Both the position numbers and the translations under genes were made by a program. This document shows positions 1-6,119 of a stretch of DNA of 10,221 nt, piece by piece. Position 1 is the first letter of the stretch, and the number at the start of each line of letters is the position of its first letter. The notes below the pieces were generated by a model. It was not told where the DNA came from. It made no database searches and saw only the letters and a list, made by a program, of their open reading frames with translations. Source of the DNA: CAZHHH01 sp964532085 (lineage in GTDB: Bacteria > Bacteroidota > Bacteroidia > Bacteroidales > Marinilabiliaceae). The stretch lies in the NCBI GenBank assembly GCA_964532085.1, contig CAZHHH010000100.1, positions 1 to 10,221 of the forward strand, given 5' to 3'.

Positions 1-97
1 TGTTGTTGCTCATATCTATGTAGCCTTCGCTGTGTAATATCTGTTTTAAAGTGTTATTATCATAAATAAATCTTCCGCTGTAACGGGTTATCTCGCC
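1..97 (-). pseudogene. RHS/YD-repeat protein fragment, copy 1 (runs off window)
   Basis: The minus strand is open for 32 codons from 97 to the window edge and reads GEITRYSGRFIYDNN followed by TLKQILHSEGYID. This resembles the stretch of Bacteroidota RHS/YD-repeat proteins just before the RHS core, where phrases of the form YxGxFIYENxTLKxILxxEGYI are common (family knowledge, recalled). No start codon belongs to it: it begins 5 nt beyond the stop of the nuclease pseudogene at 102, so in this window it is a fragment without a 5' end. It may continue as a longer gene or remnant to the left. Its first 58 bp recur at 1190-1245. The RHS assignment rests on a short peptide, so it is moderate. Confidence 0.55.
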
Positions 98-99
98 AT
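42..99. repeat. Direct repeat, left copy, flanking the nuclease pseudogene
   Basis: These 58 bp match 1190-1245 in the same orientation. By eye about 50 positions agree, with a 2-nt indel near 71 and scattered substitutions. Both copies encode the same RHS-like segment on the minus strand. The pair brackets the DUF1016-type pseudogene almost exactly: its stop codon begins 2 nt beyond this copy. Confidence 0.85.
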
Positions 100-101
100 G
101 T

Positions 102-1144
102 CTATAATTTATCTTTATTATTTTCAAGCAATTTGTTTAATTCATTCTGTAATTCCTCCTTTTCAGGAAGATATAATTGATATTTGCTTATAAAAAGTTG
201 GTTACTTATACTTTCTGTAGCATATTCAACTAAAATATTGTTTTTCATTGCTCCTAAAACGATACCAATTGGCGGATTATCTCCTTCTACATTTTGTTCT
301 TTCTTGAAATAGTTCAGATACAAATTCATTTGTCCAACATCCTGATGTGTCACTTCACCTCTTTTCAAATCAATAAGTACAAAACATTTTAAAATACGAT
401 GATAGAATACCAAGTCAACATAAAAATGATTTCCAGATAATGAGATTCTATATTGTCTTTTTTCAAATGTAAAACCCTTTCCTAATTCAAGTAAGAAACT
501 TTGAAGATTTGAAATCAACCTTTCCTCAATCTCACTCTCTAAGTAATGATAACTCTCAGGTATATTTTAGAATTCCAAAACATAAGGATCTTTTAGGATG
601 TCATCTACTTTTTGAATTTCCTGACCTTGTTCAGCTAGTTTTAAAACCCCTTTTTTATCTTTACTTAATGCTATTCGATGAAACAGCATACTTTTCATTT
701 GGCGTTTTAACTCTCTAACACTCCAATTTTCTCTTTCGGTTTGTTTTACGTAAAAACTGATTTCTAAATCATTCTCTGATTTAAGTATTTCAACATAATG
801 ACTCCAACTTAATTTAGAAGATTATCTATATTTTCGAATTGTCCAGACAGTGTCTGGATTTTTGAGAATCTCGAATAAAACTGTCTTATTTGATATACAT
901 TTGAACGACTAAAACCCTTTCCATAACTCTTAGATAAATCTTTTGCAAGTTGATCTAGAAGTTGACTACCATACTCTGCATTTTCGTTCCCTCCTTGTTC
1001 GTATTCAACAATATACTTACCAACTGCCCAATAGGTTTGAACTAAAATAGTATTGACTGTTTGTGCAACTTTATTCCTACTTTCATTCAGCAATTGACCT
1101 ATTTGATCGATTAAACTTTTATATCTTAGCTGCTCTAAATCCAT
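102..1144 (-). pseudogene. DUF1016/YhcG-type PDDEXK nuclease, broken by frameshift and nonsense codon
   Basis: Three reading-frame pieces on the minus strand together rebuild a near full-length YhcG-like protein of about 347 codons (family about 330-380). The N-terminal piece (1144-809) has the DUF1016_N features, including QTYWAVGKYIVEYEQ and GKGFSRSNVYQIRQFYSRF. It ends at a TAA at 809-811. One missing base near 809-816 would continue it into the middle piece, which starts LSWSHYVEIL and runs to DPYVLEF. That piece stops at TAA 567-569, exactly where family members carry Leu in the FLxIPE phrase, so a single TTA-to-TAA change explains it. The C-terminal piece continues in the same frame (NIPESYHYLESE) and has the nuclease core: VDLVFYHR, then LIDLKRG (the D..DxK of PDDEXK enzymes), then GQMNLYLNYF. 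Family members are restriction-like nucleases often found in accessory or phage-defence regions. No restriction-modification partner is visible here. Two lesions make it very likely inactive, unless one is a sequencing error. Confidence 0.85.
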
Positions 1145-1189
1145 TCTTATTTAAATTTACTCTACTTTTTTAAAATAGGATACCAATCT

Positions 1190-1245
1190 TGTTTTAAAGT
1201 GTTGTTCTCATAAATAAAATCCGCTGTAACGGGTTATTTAGCCAT
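1190..1245. repeat. Direct repeat, right copy, flanking the nuclease pseudogene
   Basis: This 56-bp copy of 42-99 lacks 2 nt relative to the left copy. It lies 45 nt upstream of the nuclease pseudogene start (1144), so the gene and its short leader sit neatly between the two copies. Confidence 0.85.
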
Positions 1246-1318
1246 TGGTGCTTTCTTTTGTGTTTTTTCTCCAGTGGCTGCGTAAAGATATTCAATATCT
1301 TTAAAATTATCACATTGG
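1190..1318 (-). pseudogene. RHS/YD-repeat protein fragment, copy 2 (decayed)
   Basis: Reading the minus strand from about 1318, one frame gives NFKDIEYLYAATGEKTQKK, close to the YxYAADGxKLxK motif of YD-repeat/RHS proteins (family knowledge). It stops at TAA 1234-1236. The following ITRYSG lies in another frame and FIYENNTLKQ is back in the first, so several indels have accumulated. After NNTLK the similarity to copy 1 ends: copy 1 goes on ILHSEGYI, this copy goes on DWYPILKK and a stop. This is a remnant with no usable start. The part from 1190 to 1245 is the direct repeat. Confidence 0.55.
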
Positions 1319-1367
1319 TTAATTCTTATTATATAGCAACACACTTTTTTATATAACTTATTTCTCG

Positions 1368-1375
1368 TATTTTTG
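1368..1375 (+). promoter_or_regulatory. Candidate -7 element (TAnnTTTG) for the antitoxin-toxin operon
   Basis: TATTTTTG matches the Bacteroidota -7 consensus TAnnTTTG and lies about 90 nt before the antitoxin start. The -33 position (about 1344-1350) is only T-rich, without the G of TTTG. The call is plausible but not strong. Confidence 0.35.
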
Positions 1376-1466
1376 TCTTAATAGTGCTATATATATAATT
1401 ATGTAATAATAATTGATATACACACAAGAAGGTTAATGCAAGTATTCATCTTTAAACAATATAATT

Positions 1467-1685
1467 ATGAAGCAAATTATTTTAAATGTACCAGACAATA
1501 AATATTCATTCTTTATGGAACTGGTTAAAAATTTAGGTTTCGTAAAAGTTCAAAAGGAAGGTGAATTATCAGAAAGCCAACTTGAGTTTATTAAAGGAAT
1601 AAAAAAGTCTCTCAAACAGGCGGAAAAACATTTAAAAGGGGATATAACACTAAAAATCGCTGACCAACTATACAATGAGCTTTAG
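1467..1685 (+). CDS. Antitoxin of a RelE/ParE-type toxin-antitoxin pair
   Basis: This 72-residue protein is the kind of small antitoxin found directly upstream of RelE/ParE-family toxins in Bacteroidota. The N-terminal part (MKQIILNVPDNKYSFFMELV) looks like a short beta strand plus helix, fitting a DNA-binding or dimerisation arm. The middle (about 33-58) is a charged helix. The C-terminal motif HLKGDITLKIADQLYNEL resembles the toxin-wrapping tails of such antitoxins (family knowledge; no domain search was possible). The ATG at 1467 is the first in the frame. Its stop overlaps the toxin start by 11 nt (ATG at 1675), typical of translationally coupled TA operons. The gene is intact although its toxin is broken, so it may be an orphan remnant or may counter another copy elsewhere. 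Confidence 0.75.
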   Translation: MKQIILNVPDNKYSFFMELVKNLGFVKVQKEGELSESQLEFIKGIKKSLKQAEKHLKGDITLKIADQLYNEL

Positions 1686-1892
1686 TATTTACTCTACCGA
1701 CTTTTTCGAGAAAGAATTAAAAAGACTTTCCAAAAAATATCCTTCTATCAAGACTGACTTTAAATTTTTCTAGACTCATTAAAGGATACTCCCAAACAAG
1801 GAGTACCACTTGGTAAAGATTACTATAAAATTCGAATGGCTATCAGTTCCAAATAAAAAGGTAAAAGTGGAGGTAGTCGAGTAATTACTTAT
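1675..1892 (+). pseudogene. RelE/ParE-family toxin, frameshifted and interrupted by a stop; runs into gap
   Basis: The frame opening at ATG 1675 reads MSFSIYSTDFFEKELKRLSK then KYPSIK, the start of a type II RelE/ParE mRNA-interferase or gyrase-type toxin. It hits TAG at 1771-1773. Shifting the frame by one at the T run (1765-1769) restores the family sequence FLDSLKDTPKQGVPLGKDYY followed by KIRMAISSK. A missing T would explain the shift. That frame then meets TAA at 1854-1856 and continues as KGKSGGSRVITY up to the N gap, where homologues have SSKGKGKSGGxRVITY. The rebuilt protein is about 73 codons before the gap, against 90-105 for this family, and RVITY lies near the usual C-terminal strand. 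With two lesions the toxin should be inactive. Both lesions lie in or beside homopolymer runs near a contig end, so assembly error is possible. Confidence 0.8.
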
Positions 1893-1992
1893 NNNNNNNN
1901 NNNNNNNNNNNNNNNNNNNNNNNNNNNNNNNNNNNNNNNNNNNNNNNNNNNNNNNNNNNNNNNNNNNNNNNNNNNNNNNNNNNNNNNNNNNN
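1893..1992. other. Assembly gap of exactly 100 N
   Basis: One hundred consecutive N, the usual placeholder for a scaffold join of unknown length. The toxin remnant enters from the left and the cysteate synthase gene loses its 3' end on the right. The latter alone should need about 60-70 more codons, so the real gap is probably longer than 100 nt. Confidence 0.97.
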
Positions 1993-3089
1993 GCAACTGC
2001 AGCCGAACTATAAATATCAATACCTTCAAGCTCTTCAAACAGCTTTGATGCAGCAACAACTTCATCATTAGTAACAGACAACACGTCACCATCGGAATCT
2101 TTGAGTGCATCATATAATCCACCTGTTAGCGAATATGGAGGTTTACGATTAGACAATACTTTACCTAAAATTTCAGCTGCTTGTTTTCTTGCAAGTTCAT
2201 CATCCAATGGTAACATCTCTCTTGACTGAGCTTTCCACGCATCATATATGGGTAAAAATGGAGCATTTTGTGAAACCATCAATTTCATTTTATTTCTTCC
2301 AAATCTACCATCAACTATCAATCTATCGTTTGCTTCCCATGCAGCAATTGCACCTGTTCCACTGCCTACAGCTTGGAAATAGTAGTCTGGTATTTTTCCA
2401 ATAAAATCAACGGCCGATAGAACAGTTGTTCCCATTCCATCACGTCGTGCAACATTTTTTGCACCACCTTCAGCAAAAAAACCTGGTAATGAGCAGACTT
2501 GATTCGATAGAGCAATTGCATCAAAATAGTCACTTCCTGTTTTTGTAGATAATAGTTTCACATGTGGCTTTATTGGCTCATCAAACCATAAAGCATCCAA
2601 ATTATCTTCTGGTACACAAAGTAATAGAGGAATGTTATTATCAGAACAAACACGTGCAAAAGCTCTTGCTGTATTACCTGCAGAGGCAACTACTAAAACA
2701 TCTTTACTTTCTGATTCTAATCTTCCACCAACTGCATAAGCTTCGGTCTCTTTAAATGAACAAGTGCGCATATTTGCTTTTTTCTCAGGCCAATATCCAC
2801 TAAATGTTATATATAAATTTTCTAATCCTAAATGTTTTGCTAGTCCCTCACTTTTATATGTTATTGGCGAGGCAGAGCCCTCTAGATATCTATGAACTGG
2901 TAACCAATCTGCAAAACGAAAAACTCCCATCTGTTCTGACAACACATTTATTTGCACCTCTTCATACACAGCACGAATTAATGTAGACTCACTTTCATTT
3001 GGTGCATCTAATGTCCACCCTTTATCACTAAATTGTTGATTAGTTTTTACTGATTGTAGTATATATTCAGTTGCTCTAAAATCATTCAT
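1993..3089 (-). CDS. Cysteate synthase (PLP-dependent, threonine-synthase-like), 3' end missing in gap
   Basis: Expected reaction (established for the methanogen enzyme): O-phospho-L-serine plus sulfite gives L-cysteate and phosphate, using PLP. In methanogens cysteate feeds coenzyme M; in Bacteroidota it is the head-group precursor of capnine-type sulfonolipids. 365 complete codons are visible and the next begins GC (Ala), out of roughly 430 expected. Seen motifs: TCSFKETEAY (residues 109-118) with the probable Schiff-base Lys113; ASAGNTARAF (135-144) as the substrate loop; and the glycine-rich phosphate-binding loop VGSGTGAIAAWEA (241-253). NLYITFSGYWPEK (91-103) and EGGAKNVARRDGMGTT (207-222) match my recollection of Bacteroidota proteins annotated cysteate synthase rather than housekeeping threonine synthase. 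The ATG at 3089 gives the family N-terminus (MNDFRATEY). Residues past 366 on the annotated frame are gap and toxin shadow and are excluded. The gene lies downstream of the HU/SPOR gene but beyond a terminator. Alternative: a divergent threonine synthase. Confidence 0.82.
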
Positions 3090-3103
3090 TTTATCAATAT
3101 ATT

Positions 3104-3145
3104 ATAAAAAACAAAAACAGTTTGGCTACTATTCCTAACTGTTTT
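3104..3145 (-). terminator. Intrinsic terminator after the HU-CCDC81/SPOR gene
   Basis: On the minus strand AAAACAGTT (3145-3137) pairs with AACTGTTTT (3122-3114). A T:T mismatch and two further G:C pairs follow, closing an 8-nt loop. A T-rich run (3117-3104) comes straight after, in the minus-strand direction. The hairpin starts 33 nt past the upstream gene's stop and lies between that gene and the cysteate synthase start at 3089, so the two are probably not simply co-transcribed. A promoter downstream of it, or read-through, must serve cysteate synthase. Confidence 0.75.
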
Positions 3146-3177
3146 AATTAAGCTATATTTTATAAACACAAAATTAA

Positions 3178-4050
3178 TTATTGCTTTAACACCCAAACAG
3201 ATGAAAAGCGACTCTCTTTTCTATACTCTTTCATCCTATCAATGGCAATCTCTTGCGAGCTATATGAATCTATTGAAATCCTATAATGTCCTTTGCCGTC
3301 GAAAAGTATTTTGGTATCGATAAAACCACTATTAACAAATTTATTTTTCATATTAATAGCACTGGTCTCATTATTTAAACTAGCTGCAATTATATGAAAT
3401 TCTGTTTTAGATACAGTTTTAGATCTATTAGACTCAGAAACAATAATCTCACTTATATCAAATTTTGATTTTGGACTAAACTCTAAAAACCCAGCTTGCG
3501 AGACATCTGGATTATTCAAATTTGTTGTTAATAAGAAAAATAGTCCTACAAAAACAGCTGCAGCATAATTCCAATAGTTAATTACCTTACGACTCTTGTA
3601 TACGGGCTGAGTTTTACTCAACTTAATAACTTGATTATCATCAATAGGTTCTACCCTAAAAGAGGATAAACCATAAGCATCTGTAAGAAATGAATTTGTC
3701 TCGTTAGGTGTAAAAACAATATTCCCAATGGTATCTCCATTAAATGAACCTACTTCATAGATTACTATTTCTTTACCTTTAATAATTTTCAGATGAATAT
3801 CTGCAACATATTTCTCTATCTTCTCAAGCGCTTCTCTATATGTGATATTCTCTTTTTGAACAATATAATTAGCCAACAAGCCATCATTATGTGATAAGCT
3901 ACGATTAAATCTAACCTCCTTTACTGGTGGGGTAAACAAATTTAATGTCGCATTAATCTGAGCCTCAGAATAGTTTAAAACAAACCCTCCCAAACCCGGA
4001 ATAATAACACAATCATGAAAATGTAATAACTGAGAAATATATCTATCCAT
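3178..4050 (-). CDS. HU-CCDC81 and SPOR domain protein, single-pass membrane
   Basis: This 290-residue protein has the Bacteroidota two-domain HU-CCDC81 layout. Residues 1-57 hold the first domain (CVIIPGLGGFVLNYSEAQI, then FNRSLSHNDGLL). Residues 58-133 hold the second, with REALEKIEKYV and EVGSFNGDTIGNIVFTP. One hydrophobic segment (about 161-176, NYAAAVFVGLFFLLTT) follows a basic stretch, predicting the HU part in the cytoplasm and the rest in the periplasm. The C-terminal 216-290 is a SPOR domain (FHIIAASLNNETSAINMKNK to FSSVWVLKQ), a fold that binds denuded peptidoglycan at division sites. The role is inferred as linking nucleoid or cytoplasmic state with cell-wall or division sites; nothing finer is supported. 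The start at 4050 fits the conserved MDRYISQLLHFHD N-terminus. A TAnnTTTG element lies upstream and a terminator downstream. Confidence 0.9.
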   Translation of the reverse strand: MDRYISQLLHFHDCVIIPGLGGFVLNYSEAQINATLNLFTPPVKEVRFNRSLSHNDGLLANYIVQKENITYREALEKIEKYVADIHLKIIKGKEIVIYEVGSFNGDTIGNIVFTPNETNSFLTDAYGLSSFRVEPIDDNQVIKLSKTQPVYKSRKVINYWNYAAAVFVGLFFLLTTNLNNPDVSQAGFLEFSPKSKFDISEIIVSESNRSKTVSKTEFHIIAASLNNETSAINMKNKFVNSGFIDTKILFDGKGHYRISIDSYSSQEIAIDRMKEYRKESRFSSVWVLKQ

Positions 4051-4069
4051 ATTTTTACTAAATTATATA

Positions 4070-4077
4070 CAAATATA
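4070..4077 (-). promoter_or_regulatory. Candidate -7 element (TATATTTG) for the HU/SPOR gene
   Basis: The minus strand reads TATATTTG, a full match to TAnnTTTG, 19 nt before the ATG at 4050. A TTTG lies further upstream (4095-4092) but with only 14 nt between, shorter than the usual 19-21. The -7 match is good, the pairing weak. Confidence 0.45.
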
Positions 4078-4206
4078 AAGCTTTTTAGACACAAAATCAT
4101 ATTTTTTGGTAGATAAAGTTAATTATTTGAAAATCTTCTCTACTCTGTAAACAAATAAGATTCCGTCAAGTTATTATGTTTTAATTGCTTAATATTTTTT
4201 ATCAAT

Positions 4207-4758
4207 ATGGCATACACACCAAAATTATTAGATGATAAATCTCGTTTGAAAGAGATATATGACCTGCGTGTAAATGTTTGGCAAAATTCTGGCAACCCTG
4301 ACGTGGTAAATAAGCATATATTTCCTAATGGTTGGTATGATGATCTTGATGATAAGGCTCACCACTGGATTGTTACAAACGAAGAGGATAAAATAATAGC
4401 AGCAGCAAGATTAAATATTTTCGAAAACATTGAGGAATTTCCTTATTATGAATCGATTAAAAATCTTGACATTCCAAAAGAAGGGCCATTTGGTTTTTAT
4501 AGCCGACTAGTGATTGACCCTAAATATCAAGGGATGAAGTTAAGTTTGAAATTAGTTACAAGTCGTCTACTATTTTGCGAAACTATAAAATTAAAATGGC
4601 TACAAGCTCATGTAAGCAAAGAGGTTATGATGAACGTATTATCTCGTTATGACTTTGAAGTTGTTGGACAGATACAAGTTAATTATCACAAAGCAACTGA
4701 CCCACATGAAGTAAATGTGTTTGTTAGAGATTTTTCAAAAAATAGAGATAAGAAATGA
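4207..4758 (+). CDS. GNAT-family acyltransferase, substrate unknown
   Basis: This 183-residue protein has the layout of an acyl-CoA (or acyl-ACP) N-acyltransferase. An N-terminal helix (IYDLRVNVWQNSG, 17-29) is followed by strands DKIIAAARLNIF (61-72). The central motif FYSRLVIDPKYQGMKLSLKL (97-116) is the GNAT motif A strand-loop-helix, where the Q/RxxGxG/A cofactor loop appears as QGMKLS, lacking the second canonical Gly/Ala. LKWLQAHVSKEVMMNVLSRY then FEVVG (129-153) corresponds to the family's last strands and helix. The LRxxVW start and the FYSRLVIDP phrase recall FeeM/autoinducer-synthase-like members, so an acyl-ACP donor is possible, but this is inference. The gene stands alone: it is divergent from the HU/SPOR gene and separated from galE by 308 nt of repeat-rich DNA. 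The ATG at 4207 is the only plausible start. Confidence 0.75.
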   Translation: MAYTPKLLDDKSRLKEIYDLRVNVWQNSGNPDVVNKHIFPNGWYDDLDDKAHHWIVTNEEDKIIAAARLNIFENIEEFPYYESIKNLDIPKEGPFGFYSRLVIDPKYQGMKLSLKLVTSRLLFCETIKLKWLQAHVSKEVMMNVLSRYDFEVVGQIQVNYHKATDPHEVNVFVRDFSKNRDKK

Positions 4759-4863
4759 AGGTCAGCAATCTAACCTATGACTAAACACGGAGTAGAAATA
4801 CTTTTACATTCATCAGTTCCGCTACACTTGGCTAGTGAGCGAGGCCAAACTACACTACATCGC

Positions 4864-4975
4864 TTTACCTTTCACTTTTCATCTTTCATCTTTCATCTCT
4901 TATCTCTCATCTCTCATCTTATTAGGGCGACCACACAGGGGCGCCCCTACATTCATCTTTCACCTTTCATCTTAT
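4864..4975. repeat. Low-complexity TTTCATC-type tract split by a GC-rich hairpin
   Basis: From 4864 to 4920 the plus strand is a degenerate tandem of TTTCATC/TCTCATC-like heptamers, nearly pure pyrimidine plus A. The same words resume at 4951-4975. Between them, 4923-4949 is a GC-rich hairpin (TAGGG..CCCTA arms with one bulged C, and a perfect 12-nt palindrome AGGGGCGCCCCT at 4937-4948). Short GC-rich hairpins of this kind recur between genes in environmental Bacteroidota (recollection, not checked). The surrounding intergenic space 4759-5066 has no credible gene; an open frame at 4777-5007 is repeat translation. Confidence 0.6.
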
Positions 4976-5038
4976 TAAAATTAATATTATTTTACTATTA
5001 TCATTAAAAACAGCAGAATATTATCTATTTTTACAAAC

Positions 5039-5087
5039 TAACAGTAAAAAGAAATTTTAAAGAAAAATGGATAACAGTAAAAAGAAA
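5039..5087 (+). repeat. 16-bp direct repeat spanning the galE start
   Basis: TAACAGTAAAAAGAAA occurs at 5039-5054 and again at 5072-5087, offset by 33 nt. The second copy encodes residues 2-7 of GalE. The offset is exactly 11 codons, so the first copy is in frame but is followed by TAA and has no start codon. Confidence 0.85.
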
Positions 5088-6104
5088 AAAATTTTAGTTA
5101 CTGGCGGAACTGGATATATCGGTTCTCATACAGTGGTTGAACTACAAGAGTCTGGTTTTGATGTAATAATTGTTGATAATCTTAGCAATTCAGAAGAGAA
5201 GGTGGTTGACTCTATTGAAAAAATCACAAATATCCGACCTGAATTTGAAAATATAGATTTAGCTGATAAGGTTGCAACAGATAGTTTTTTTGATAAACAC
5301 AACAATATTGAGGCTATAATTCACTTTGCTGCATATAAAGCTGTTGGCGAATCTGTTCAACAACCTTTAAAATATTATGACAACAACATAAATTCGCTCA
5401 TTAATTTACTTAATAATATGGAGCGTCATAATATCTCTAATTTTGTTTTTAGCTCTAGCTGTACCGTTTATGGTCAGCCAGACACTTTACCTGTGACAGA
5501 GGAGACTCCTAGAAAAGAAGCTGAATCTCCTTATGGAAATACTAAAGCTGTTAGTGAAGATATTATAAGAGATTTTTGTCATATTAATAAAAATATAAAA
5601 AGTATTGCATTGAGATATTTCAATCCAATTGGAGCACATCCAACTGGCTTGATTGGGGAGCTACCAATTGGTGTACCTAACAATTTGGTTCCATTTATTA
5701 CTCAAACAGCTGCAGGGCTTCGAGATGAATTGAGTATATTTGGTGATGACTATAACACTCCAGATGGAACAGCAATACGCGATTACATCAATGTGGTAGA
5801 CTTGGCTCAAGCTCACGTAGTTGCAATTAACAGACTTATAAATAATAAGCAAAAAAATAATTATGAGTTTTTTAATGTAGGTACAGGAAATGGACTCTCT
5901 GTTATGGAACTTGTAAAATCTTTTATTAAAGTAACTGGAGTAGATTTACCTTACAAAATTACAGATAGAAGAACTGGAGATATTGAAAAAATTTGGGCAG
6001 ACACATCTTATGCCAATAGAGAATTAGGATGGGAAGCAAAAAAAGATATAGATGAAACTCTACTTTCTGCCTGGGTCTGGGAAAAAAACATAAGAAATCT
6101 TTAA
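5067..6104 (+). CDS. galE: UDP-glucose 4-epimerase
   Basis: The 345-residue enzyme interconverts UDP-glucose and UDP-galactose (some homologues also the N-acetyl forms) through an NAD-bound 4-keto intermediate, supplying galactose units for surface glycans and running the Leloir pathway. The Rossmann NAD loop is VTGGTGYIGSH (11-21). The extended-SDR catalytic residues are present: Ser131 in SSSCTVYG (129-136), and Tyr156 and Lys160 in SPYGNTK. NPIGAHPTGLIGE (186-198) and DGTAIRDYINVVDLAQAH (223-240) are typical GalE substrate-domain motifs, and RRTGDIEKIWAD (291-302) is the conserved C-terminal phrase. Length matches the family (about 338-345). The ATG at 5067 gives a slightly extended lysine-rich N-terminus (MDNSKKKKIL), part of which lies in a direct repeat. 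rmlB follows after 15 nt, indicating one transcript. Confidence 0.95.
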   Translation: MDNSKKKKILVTGGTGYIGSHTVVELQESGFDVIIVDNLSNSEEKVVDSIEKITNIRPEFENIDLADKVATDSFFDKHNNIEAIIHFAAYKAVGESVQQPLKYYDNNINSLINLLNNMERHNISNFVFSSSCTVYGQPDTLPVTEETPRKEAESPYGNTKAVSEDIIRDFCHINKNIKSIALRYFNPIGAHPTGLIGELPIGVPNNLVPFITQTAAGLRDELSIFGDDYNTPDGTAIRDYINVVDLAQAHVVAINRLINNKQKNNYEFFNVGTGNGLSVMELVKSFIKVTGVDLPYKITDRRTGDIEKIWADTSYANRELGWEAKKDIDETLLSAWVWEKNIRNL

Positions 6105-6119
6105 TATAATTAATATAAA

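Noticed and set aside
567..569. Stop-codon recoding or programmed read-through in the nuclease gene
   Set aside because: TAA and TAG end other genes in the window normally, and a separate frameshift is also present, so decay or error is simpler.
509..718. Plus-strand open frame within the nuclease pseudogene
   Set aside because: It is the antisense shadow of the conserved minus-strand DUF1016 sequence.
1779..1892. Continuation of the cysteate synthase frame through the N gap (C-terminal residues ISNYSTTS and on)
   Set aside because: This part is the reverse-strand shadow of the toxin remnant; its sequence does not resemble the family C-terminus, and the frame only stays open because N codons contain no stops.
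1993..3089. D-serine ammonia-lyase or housekeeping threonine synthase
   Set aside because: The fold family is shared, but the phrases TFSGYWPEK, EGGAKNVARRDGMGTT and the GSGTGAIAAWEA loop fit cysteate synthase better. A profile search would settle it.
4777..5007. A 76-residue open frame between the GNAT gene and galE
   Set aside because: Its codons come from the TTTCATC tract and the GC-rich hairpin; the peptide is low-complexity with no recognisable protein features.
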